Below, piece after piece: positions 1-8,600 of a DNA stretch of 14,840 bases. The stretch's first letter is position 1, and each line of letters begins with the position of its first letter. The position numbers and the translations under genes are program-made. Origin of the DNA: an uncultured Ruminococcus sp. (lineage in GTDB: Bacteria; Bacillota; Clostridia; Oscillospirales; Ruminococcaceae); NCBI GenBank assembly GCA_947175975.1, contig CAMWOX010000018.1:1-14840 (forward strand), given 5' to 3'. The notes beneath the pieces are model-generated. The model ran no database searches and was not told where the DNA came from. It saw only the letters and a list, made by a program, of their open reading frames with translations.

Positions 1-98
1 CCTTTGTTGTAGTAGTGGTTTCTGGTGTAGTTGTTGTAGTAGCCTTTGTTGTAGTGATGGTTTCTAGTGTAGTTGTTGTTGTAGCCTTTGTTGTAGTA
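1..98 (-). repeat. 42-bp tandem repeat encoding a Thr-rich linker
   Basis: Two full 42-bp units (1-42 and 43-84), plus the start of a third, repeat in the reading frame of the SGNH gene. They encode 14-residue units of the form KATTTTTxETxTTT. The array meets the window edge, so the copy number is unknown. It is a flexible, probably O-glycosylatable linker between modules. Repeats of this kind can change length by slippage or recombination. Confidence 0.85.
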
Positions 99-1417
99 AC
101 TTCTGTTGTTTCCTGTACATCACCATCAGCACAGTGGAGAATCACAGACTCCAGCTCCGTTTCACCATACCATTTATGAATTGCCAGAGACTGATAGAAC
201 TTATCTACAGGAATTGTCAGCACATTACCTGTCAAGTCATCAGCTGTATAATTCTGATACACTTCCCAGTTACCAAGTGTAATACAGCCATTCATGCCAT
301 ACTGTGGCACATTGCTGAATACAAATGAAATAGCGGAAACATCTGCACCCTGATATGCTGTCAAGTCATAAAATTCTCCGATTTTGACATCATTCAGCAC
401 GATTTCCTTAGCATTCTCACTGATTACTGGTTTTGTAGCAACTATTTCTGGTGCTGGAGCTTCTGTTGCAATAGTCTCTGTCGTTGTAGAAACAGCTTCA
501 GCTGTAGTTTCCTTTTCAGTCTCTGTTGTTGTAGGCTGTGTAGGCTCTATGATTTCTACTTTTCCATTCAGATAGGTAGTATCTAACAGATTTGCCCAGT
601 AACTGCCCATATTTTCATAGCCGGCTTCATTCGGATGCACACCATCATACAAATCTGTATTCTGGTCAACTACACTATGAATATCTGCAAAAGCAACACG
701 CTCACCGGCAGCTTGCTTTTTTGCGACAAGTTCACGGATAGAAGCGTTATACCTATTAATACTGCCTTGTACAGCATTCGTGAAACCTTCCGGATCAGCG
801 GAATAAGAAATTCCATATGACCAGAGCCAGTCATAGCGTTCCGCTATGTTAATGTCAGGAATGGTAGAAACATACAGCATATCGTCTGCACCATCCATGC
901 TCGCCAGAATCGTATCTATCAGATTTTCCAGACGATCAGTAATGCCGTTGTTATAATTGCTGAGAATGTCGTTTGTGCCAATCTGAAGCAGCACAACATC
1001 CGGATCATAAGCTTCAATCATATTCTGACCATTGCCATAATTACTATTAATTGTTTCCAGAATACCTTGACGGGTTTCTGTACCAGTCATATACTGGATC
1101 GCATAGCCGCTGTAACCTGCATAATTTCCGTCATAGGTCACATACTCGCCATTATAATTAAATGACTCTGTATTGCCGCCTTTGGGTCCAACCATGTCAA
1201 TGTTGGAATAGCCTTTCTGAGCCAGTTCACGGCAGAGATATTTTCTGTATCCACCGCTTGTCCAGTAGCCATCTGTGATAGAATCACCCAACGTCATGAT
1301 TTTTACTTTGTTGTTGATAGTCTGCTGTTCTGCAGAAGCTGTCAACAAGCCAGTTGCTGTGGAGCTGACGCACATAATACAAGCCACAGCAACTGATATG
1401 AGTCTGCTTTTTTTCAT
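1..1417 (-). CDS. Secreted SGNH/GDSL-family hydrolase with Thr-rich linkers (C-terminus beyond window edge)
   Basis: Reading the minus strand from an ATG at 1417 gives 472 codons with no stop before the left edge, so the gene is 3'-partial. Residues 1-30 are a Sec signal peptide (KK n-region, hydrophobic core, end LLTASAE). Residues 38-280 are an SGNH hydrolase with all family blocks: GDSIT (nucleophile Ser46), a block II Gly in GYSGY (about Gly104), GTND (Asn149) and DGVH (Asp258, His261). Such enzymes are usually secreted esterases, often carbohydrate deacetylases; the substrate cannot be read here. A Thr/Glu-rich linker follows (about 292-330), then a beta-sandwich-like module (about 338-432, possibly carbohydrate-binding; family not recognised), then a second Thr-rich linker of 14-residue repeats that implies another module beyond the edge. 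No dockerin is visible. The putative Shine-Dalgarno AAAGG (1429-1433) lies 11 nt upstream. The gene is transcribed away from the pilus operon. Confidence 0.93.
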   Translation of the reverse strand, partial: MKKSRLISVAVACIMCVSSTATGLLTASAEQQTINNKVKIMTLGDSITDGYWTSGGYRKYLCRELAQKGYSNIDMVGPKGGNTESFNYNGEYVTYDGNYAGYSGYAIQYMTGTETRQGILETINSNYGNGQNMIEAYDPDVVLLQIGTNDILSNYNNGITDRLENLIDTILASMDGADDMLYVSTIPDINIAERYDWLWSYGISYSADPEGFTNAVQGSINRYNASIRELVAKKQAAGERVAFADIHSVVDQNTDLYDGVHPNEAGYENMGSYWANLLDTTYLNGKVEIIEPTQPTTTETEKETTAEAVSTTTETIATEAPAPEIVATKPVISENAKEIVLNDVKIGEFYDLTAYQGADVSAISFVFSNVPQYGMNGCITLGNWEVYQNYTADDLTGNVLTIPVDKFYQSLAIHKWYGETELESVILHCADGDVQETTEVTTTKATTTTTLETITTTKATTTTTPETTTTTK

Positions 1418-1490
1418 AGTTCATCCAACCTTTCTAATCTAAATCGTTTACGGTACAAATAAAAAAGCGTCTCTTCCACCTGTTATTAGT

Positions 1491-1519
1491 ATTATACACA
1501 ATTTTTTTTAATTTGTCAA
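1491..1519 (-). promoter_or_regulatory. Sigma-A promoter for the SGNH hydrolase gene
   Basis: On the minus strand, TTGACA (1514-1519) and TATAAT (1491-1496) are separated by exactly 17 bp, a perfect consensus match. A-tracts lie directly upstream. The predicted start near 1484 gives a leader of about 67 nt before the ATG at 1417. Confidence 0.88.
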
Positions 1520-1732
1520 TAGGTTTTAAATATTTTTTATAAAATTTTCACAAAAAATATATAATTTCTGGCTTATGATCTAATTTTTGGAAAATATATT
1601 CGCCTTTGGACAAAAAACTGTAATTTAAGAAATCCATTTTACATTTTGGAATCTGATTTTCTCTATTTTCCATAAATAATTGATTCTTTTATTGTGATAC
1701 TTCACGAAAATAAAATTTTTATTAAATTCTTA

Positions 1733-1761
1733 TTGACATTTGGATAAAAGTGTGCTATAAT
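1733..1761 (+). promoter_or_regulatory. Sigma-A promoter for the pilus operon
   Basis: TTGACA (1733-1738) and TATAAT (1756-1761) are separated by 17 bp, and TGC just before the -10 box makes an extended -10 element. An A/T-tract region lies upstream. Transcription should start near 1768, giving a leader of about 45 nt. No other promoter is obvious before the following genes, so this one probably drives the whole operon. Confidence 0.88.
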
Positions 1762-1812
1762 CATAACTGTAAAAGGAAAGAGTTATAGATTGCTGATCAG
1801 GAGGCAGGCAAG

Positions 1813-2001
1813 ATGACAGACAAGGAGCTGCGTCAGTTAAAAAGAGCTGATCTGATAGAGATTTTGTATTACATGCGTCAAGAGATTGATGATCTCCGAG
1901 CAGAGAATCAAAAGTTGAATGACCGATTGGATCACTTGATTACTGGAGCAGTCCAGCAGAAACAAACGTCAGAGGATGGTGAGCAGAAAGCTCATGAATG
2001 A
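1813..2001 (+). CDS. Small coiled-coil protein, first gene of the pilus operon
   Basis: This 62-residue hydrophilic protein starts at an ATG 8 nt after a strong Shine-Dalgarno GGAGG (1800-1804). Residues 1-25 resemble a helical segment (MTDKELRQLKRADLIEILYY). Residues 22-42 show heptad-like spacing (IDDLRAENQKLNDRLDHL) typical of a short coiled coil. There is no signal peptide or membrane segment, so it should be cytoplasmic. From memory, similar small proteins occur beside signal peptidase genes in clostridial pilus loci, but I know of no demonstrated function. The stop codon overlaps the start of the next gene by 8 nt (ATGAATGA), which suggests translational coupling. The signal peptidase also begins with a charged helical N-terminus (LEDELRRLRY), so the two might pair through coiled coils; that is inference. 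Confidence 0.85.
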   Translation: MTDKELRQLKRADLIEILYYMRQEIDDLRAENQKLNDRLDHLITGAVQQKQTSEDGEQKAHE

Positions 2002-2578
2002 CGAAAGAAAAGAAATGGATTTGCCAGCTACCCAACAACTGGAAGATGAACTGAGACGACTTCGCTATAAAGAAAATTTTGCAAAAACATTGTGGAGTAC
2101 AGTTTCTTCCTTGATTGTAGTAGCAGCATTGACAGTTGTTGTTTCTATGCTGTTTGTGCCTGTTTTAAGAGTCACCGGTACAAGTATGACACCAACAATG
2201 CTAAATGATGAGTTGATTTTGTGCGTGAAAAGCAGCAACTTTGAAAAAGGCGACGTTGTGGCATTCTATTATAATAACAAGGTGCTTTTAAAGAGGGTGA
2301 TTGGCGTTGCAGGGGATGTTATTGATATTTCAGAGGATGGAACTGTTTATCTCAATGATGAAGCACTAGATGAACCTTATCTAAATGAAAAAGCTCTTGG
2401 CGAGTGTGATATTGAATTGCCTTATCAAGTGCCGGAGAGCAGGGTTTTTGTGATGGGGGATCATCGTGCCATCAGTATCGACAGCCGTTCTTCTTCAGTC
2501 GGCTGTATTGCTGAAGAATATGTGATAGGGAAAGTGTTTTTCCGGGTTTATCCATTCAGCAGGTGTGGGATAGTATAG
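1994..2578 (+). CDS. Type I signal peptidase of the pilus locus (S26 family, SipA/LepB-like)
   Basis: The 194-residue protein has a charged, possibly coiled-coil cytoplasmic N-terminus (1-32), one membrane segment (about 33-56) and an extracellular S26 peptidase domain. The serine box GTSMTPTM contains Ser64, the lysine box LLKRVIG contains Lys100, and box E is GDHR (155-158) followed by S-x-DSR (161-165). Both catalytic residues are present, so it should be an active peptidase, unlike streptococcal SipA proteins that have lost the dyad. It probably processes exported pilin precursors. I chose the ATG at 1994 because GGTGAG (1978-1983) lies 10 nt upstream and the start overlaps the previous stop. 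An in-frame ATG at 1976 would add six residues, but its AGAGG directly abuts the codon with no spacing. Confidence 0.93.
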   Translation: MNDERKEMDLPATQQLEDELRRLRYKENFAKTLWSTVSSLIVVAALTVVVSMLFVPVLRVTGTSMTPTMLNDELILCVKSSNFEKGDVVAFYYNNKVLLKRVIGVAGDVIDISEDGTVYLNDEALDEPYLNEKALGECDIELPYQVPESRVFVMGDHRAISIDSRSSSVGCIAEEYVIGKVFFRVYPFSRCGIV

Positions 2579-2595
2579 TTCCACACAAATTTTTT
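2563..2595 (+). terminator. Attenuator-like hairpin with U-run between signal peptidase and giant adhesin
   Basis: An 8-bp stem (GTGTGGGA at 2563-2570 with TTCCACAC at 2579-2586, one G-U pair) closes an 8-nt loop that contains the signal peptidase stop codon. AAA and six T (2590-2595) follow. This resembles a weak intrinsic terminator, but the AAA gap and modest stem suggest partial termination only. The giant gene's Shine-Dalgarno begins 9 nt later, so the site could limit its transcription relative to the first two genes. Confidence 0.5.
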
Positions 2596-2603
2596 ATGGA
2601 AAG

Positions 2604-2618
2604 AAGGGAGTACAGTTG
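2604..2618 (+). promoter_or_regulatory. Ribosome binding site and TTG start of the giant adhesin
   Basis: AAGGGAG (2604-2610) lies 5 nt before a TTG codon at 2616. This TTG yields the positively charged n-region and hydrophobic core expected of a signal peptide. The nearest upstream ATG (2596) is out of frame and stops after seven codons. The first in-frame ATG lies inside the hydrophobic core and would destroy the signal peptide. TTG is therefore the best start and probably lowers translation. Confidence 0.75.
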
Positions 2619-5600
2619 AAAGGTTTACAAAGCAGTGTTCGGGAAAAAATCAGAGAGAGTAAGTTTCATAAAAGGTGTCTTGCTTTAATGCTGTCTCTCT
2701 CAATGTTTGCAGTCTTTGTTGTTCCTTACGACGAAAATGGTTTTCCAATTGTCAATATGACAAGTGAGGCAATGTCGGAAATTCAGGAGGAAAATAACGA
2801 TCAATTGCATTTAATGCAGCTTGACAATATGAATTTGGCTAGAGCAAAGCCTGATGAAAAAGTCGAAATGCCTAATGTTTGGGAAACAATACCATCTGGT
2901 GCGGTTGACTTTAAAGACGAAATTTATAATATTAATTTTGTTGATGAGGATGGGAACTCAAAAGAGACTTTTGATGCCGGCAACGCAGCAGAACTGTTAG
3001 CGTGGTTGAACTTGCAATATAGATTTGCTTCAAGTAGTGTCGTAAATACTGGTCAACCATATATTTACTGTCAGTTGCCAGAGTATATTACAATTCCTGA
3101 AGATTTCATTGGTGAAGTTAAGGATGGTGGTTGGGAAACTGATGTTGGTAAGGCAGCTGGAAAGGTAGCTGGTTTTTATTCTATCTCTAAAGAAACACGT
3201 TTACTTGTTATTAAGTTTACAAAAGATTACATTACAGATAAAATTGCTCCAAGTACCAGTGGTTTTGAGGGAGCTGTTGAGTTTGAGGGTTATATCGGAA
3301 GAGACGGAACAGCAAGCGGTGATCGTGAAATTGATTTCAATGGTCATAAACTTACAGTGACGTTTGGTGACATGTTAGATGAAAATTCTAAAAATAGCCA
3401 GATTATCAGAGATACCGAGACTGGCAATATGGTAATTCATTACACTGTTACTATCAGAAACCCTGGTGAAAAAGTAAATTTATCAGAATATAAGCTCGCA
3501 GATACAAAATTTTCTGATGCAAGAAAAATTTCACATATTACTCCTGAAAATATTGGACAGATAGTAGATGGTGCTTTTGAATTTGATTCGAATGCAAATG
3601 CGGTTACTGGGGACTCATTTAATTTTGAGTATGATTATACACCAACTGCTGAAGAATTAGCAAGTGGTAAAATTGAGAACCAAGCCTCAATTGTCAATAA
3701 GGGAAATCCCAATGATAAGGCTACAAGTAATAAAAAAGAAACAGATATTCCAAAAGATGCACTCAAAGCAAGCATTCGAAAATCTGGTCGGCCATCTTAT
3801 CTTGTGAATGATGGAGAGCTTGGCTGGATTGAATGGACGGTTACAGTCAGTCGAGATTATAACGGTTCTCTGAAAGACTACGTCATCAGTGATAATGCCT
3901 TAAAAGCTGGAGTAATAGAAGACAGCATTTCTGTGACATCTCAAGGTGGTGCTGTGGCATATCATAAAGATAGCAATAATAATATTATTATTGATGATGA
4001 AACAGATGAAGTGACTATTGTTTATCGTACTTCTACGGATAATACTGGTGCACCATTGAGGGGGCAGCCAAATAGTGTAACTGTCAATAATACAGCAACA
4101 GTTACACCTCCTCCATCCCCTAATACTCCTCCAGATAATCCTCCACCCCCTGATGATTCTACAAATAGTTCAGTTAATTACAGCGAAAAAAGTAGCGTAA
4201 GTAAATCTGGTGAATATATATCTATTGATGGATATGATAAATTAGATAAACCAGAGAATGACATACAAACTTTAAATTGGACTGCTAATTTAACAAACTT
4301 TAATGGTTTTAAATCAGGCGACGTTTATACTGATACACTTTCAGATGGACAATATTATACACAAGAACAGATAAATGCTATTCAGGTAGACCCGCCAGGT
4401 TTAGGTCAAATTGTTGGAACAGATGGAACCGGAGATGGAAAATTTACAGGTTTTACTTTTACATTCTCAGCTGATACCAATGTAAAAAGAGTTACACTTA
4501 CTTATCAATCTTCCGTTGATACAATTAGTATTGAGAATGGCGGTTCAAAAACATTCAAAAATACTGGTAGTTATGATAGCAGTACATCAGAGGGATCTTC
4601 TACTATCAATAGAGGAGATTCGGGTGTTGGACCTGGGAAACAGATTAGTTCTGGAAAGGAATGGGAAGATGATAATTCAGGTAGACCTGATAATGTTTAT
4701 CTTCTGCTCCAGTATAGGCTTGAAGATTCATCCGAGTGGAAGGATTATCCTGAGATAGATGGTAATACGAATCCTCAAAAAGAAAGTAATTGGATGACAT
4801 GGCAAAATGTTCCGAAAAGTTCGATCACTGGAAAAGAGTATTACTACAGAGTAGTAGAAGTAATTAGTGAGAATGGTCAATATGTTCAGCAAACGCCTGA
4901 TGGTTATCAAGTAACTTATAGTCTTAACTGGGGAGATTATAATGTTGAGATAGGTTCTAATTCTGAAACTAATTTCAAAGTTAAAAACACTCGTACATCA
5001 TTTAATGCAAATGTCACAAAAACATGGGTTGATGATGGTGGAGTTTCACACAGCGAAACTATTACTGCTCACCTGGAAAGAACAACAACTCCAGATGTTG
5101 CTACTAGTTGGACACAAGTTAGCGGATTTGAAGAGATTTCATTGTCAAGTAATAACAACTGGTCAGAGAGTTTGCAGAATCTTCCCAAAAAAGACGAAGC
5201 TGGTAATACTTATTATTACAGAGTAGTTGAAGATACTAAAGTTGCTGATTATACTACAGTTGAGTATAGTCCAGAGTATGCACCGGCTTCTGATAGTCTG
5301 AGCTTTACAATTAAAAACATTTGGGATTATGTGAATATCACACCTCAGAAAACATGGGTTGGCGATACAGAAGCTACTCGTAGTGATATTACAGTCAAAT
5401 TAGAGCAACGCCGTAAAGATGTAAATGGAAACTGGATAGATACTGAGTGGCAGGACAGCGGCAAAGAAACTAAAATTATTTCAAAAGGTTCTTCTACTGC
5501 TGACCCGTGGACGAATTTGCCAAAAAAAGATGAACAAGGCAATAAGATTTACTATCGAGCAGTTGAAGTAGTTGTTCCTGATAAATACGTTGAAACTTAT

Positions 5601-8600
5601 GATGAAAATGGTTTGAATGCAACAGGTACTTCTACTATTACAAATGCATTGAATACACTTTCTATTGAACCCGCTAAGCAATGGGCAGGTGACGAAGGTC
5701 ACGAAGATCAGCGAAAGCCTGTAACATTCAAGCTTATGCAAAAAGTGGGCAATGGAAATTGGGAAAATGCAACAGATAAAGATGGTAATGAACTTAAAAC
5801 AATTGAAATTTCATCAGGTTCAGGAGAAAAATGGACAGCAGCAGATAAATGGGAGAATCTCCCTAAAACCAAAACAGAAAATGGTGAGCGGCAATACATT
5901 TATTACAAAGTTGTTGAAGTAACTAAAGTTGATGGGTATACATCTTCTGAGAGTACAAGTACGAACGAATCCGGTGAATTGATTGTCACAAACACTTATG
6001 ACAATATCAAAATTTCAGCAACCAAAACATGGTCTGGTGATAATTCGAGCAATAGACCAGAAACCATTACATTGCATCTTGAAAAATTCATAAACAATGA
6101 GTGGATTACTGTTGAGGGTTCTGACAAAACAATCTCAATTGACGAAGTGGCTGAAAAAGCTGTATGGGATGATTTGCCAAGGGCGGATAACGGAACAGCT
6201 ATCACTTACAGAGTTGTAGAATCTTCTGTATCAGGTTATAGTGCAAGTTATTCTCAGGAAACAATAAGCGGTCAATCTGGTACAATTGAGATTACAAACA
6301 CCAAGAGAGCTGTCTATGAGAAGTCTGCTTTAGAGCCTGGTATACATGTAAATGGTATGTCTTTTGACGGATATAAAGATGCTAAGATTTCTAAGCTTTC
6401 CAATGAGCAACTTGCCAATGTTCCTAAAAAAGATGTAGTAATTAATGGTAAGACCGAATCTTGCTACATTTTCAAGTGGATGGTAGAGTTCCCAAGAAAT
6501 GAAAAAGTTGATTATATAGATACGTTACCTGAAGGTTCCGTGTTCTATGTGGAAGAATGGGATGAGGCTTCTCAAGTTAAAGGAAAAGGCCTATTAAGAC
6601 CTGCTTTTTCTGATAAATCTACGGAGAATTGGGAAATACGAGATAATCAATTGGAGAATTATTATACTTATCCTTATAATAATGATTCCCGTCAGCTCCA
6701 TATTTATTATAATAATTCTCATAAAGAGGGATACTTTTTCATTTATTTTACTGCAATACCGGTAGAAAAAGTAGATGCTAAAATTGCGGAAGATGGTTAT
6801 TATCCCTTGACAAACAGCATTCGTCGTTCAGATGAGACAGAGGGTATAACCGCAGAATTGTCGATCGGCTCGAATGGTGATGCCCCATCAGATAAGAGCG
6901 TCATTAACAAGAATTATGTGGAAGCTGATAAGAATGAAGCACAAGCACAGTATGAAGTTGAAATCAATCCAGAAGGCAAAAAGCTTTCGAGCGAAGATTA
7001 TCTGGATATTACAGACATATTCGAAGTGACAGGCTATAAACAAAGGGATGGAATAAAACAAACAGGTCAAGGGCTTTTAGATGTGGTTGTCTCCAGTGTG
7101 GAGGTATTGGATCTGGATAATCTGGATTCTCAGGGCAATCCTACCAAATTAACAGATTATTCTTATACTCCGCCACAAGAACAATCAGAAGATGTAGATA
7201 TTTTTGTAGATTGCAAAGATTCTTTTGATAATCCATATTGTAGTCAAGGGTATCTTACATTAAATATTAGCAAAGTAATATCTGCTGGTACTGAGGTTAT
7301 TCTTGAATTTAGTGGAGGCACATCAGGTGCGAGTGTTTCTCTTGAATATGCTTTATGGGATGGTACTGTACTTTCTAAGGATGACGGAGTAACATTCGAG
7401 ATTATTGATTCTGTGTTTGATGCAGACGGCAATGCTAAAGTAAAAATAAAATTTGCGAAAGAAGTAGCAACAGGTAAGAAAGTGTGTGCTTTAGTAGGAA
7501 ATATGGCTAATATGGATTATGTGGTTCAGACAATCGTCAGTGCAGAATCGAAAGAAACCAAAAAGATTATTAACAATGTAATGTCTTTCCAAGTACCTGA
7601 TGAACGTCATCTTAAAATTGTTTACTGCTATGAGTTGAAGACAAACGAAAACACACCAGGTGGTCTGCCAGTTGGTTCAAAACCGCCAGTAGGTTCAGAG
7701 ATATACTTCAAAAATGAAGCGGCTGTGAATACTTCTAGTGGCACACAAAAAGATGATACAGATGAAACTAGTTTTGTTGTTGCTCGGTCAGGTGCTACTG
7801 TAACCACAGCAAAAGTACCAAGTATCGAAAAAGTAAATGTTAGTAACCATTCTATTGATAATCTGGAGGCTACTTTCAAGCTTGCAAAGTATGAAGATGG
7901 TAAATGGGTATATGCAACAGATTTCATAGATGAAAAGAATTGTTATGAAGTTACTTTTGATGCTGTAAATGCGGTTGAAAACAATAACATTGTTCCAACA
8001 ATTGCAAAAAGTTTGACGATCTCCAGCGAGCATAAGATTAACTTATCCTCAGGTGTCTTGTATAAACTGGTAGAAGTAAAAGCTCCGGATGGTTATAAAC
8101 CAAGTCCTTATAAAGAGAATGCATCGATTAATTTCGACGAAATGAAAGAATTTGTATTCTACTTTGTTTATAACTGCAATAAAAGTCAGTTCTCAAAGGT
8201 TGTTGATGATAAGAACATTACGGAAATCTCTTCTGGTGGAACATTCAGTGTTCCGAATAGCCAATTGATTGACATCTCCGTCAAGAAAGATTGGGAACAA
8301 CCTCCAGAAAATGCAAGTGGAGTGCAAGCTACATTTAAGTTGTACTATTCTACCGTGCGTTCTTCTACAATACCAGCAAAGGATAAATTAATAGAAGCAT
8401 CCAGTGATGTGAAAACAGTAACATTTACTGAGAAGAAAGGCAAATTAGAGCAGGTTGGTGAAGTGGAATGGAAAGACCTCCCTAATGGTAAAGATGGCAA
8501 GCCAATTTATTACTACGTAGTGGAAGAGTCTTATACAATTGATGGTAAAACGTATACACGTCAGGATGATAATACTTATAAATCCGGCGATGAAGTTGGT

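Larger units (their letters stand above)
1418..1812. other. Divergent AT-rich intergenic region
   Basis: This stretch of 395 bases separates the minus-strand hydrolase from the plus-strand pilus operon. It holds one strong promoter for each direction and leader sequences on both sides. The middle part (about 1520-1732) is very AT-rich, with A- and T-tracts just upstream of both -35 boxes that could act as UP elements. I see no ORF, no RNA gene and no convincing operator palindrome in it. Confidence 0.7.

Noticed and set aside
1..98. CRISPR-like repetitive DNA
   Set aside because: The repeat is contiguous with no unique spacers, is in frame, and encodes a Thr-rich linker.
134..820. Short plus-strand open frames near the left edge
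   Set aside because: They overlap the minus-strand SGNH hydrolase, whose catalytic motifs and continuous frame leave no doubt about the coding strand.
1976..1996. Earlier ATG as the start of the signal peptidase
   Set aside because: The AGAGG there touches the start codon with no spacing, while the ATG at 1994 has GGTGAG at a workable distance and the usual stop/start overlap.
2596..2619. Seven-codon ATG frame overlapping the giant gene's TTG start
   Set aside because: It could be a leader peptide, but it has no ribosome binding site of its own at proper spacing and its sequence is mostly the Shine-Dalgarno region of the giant gene.
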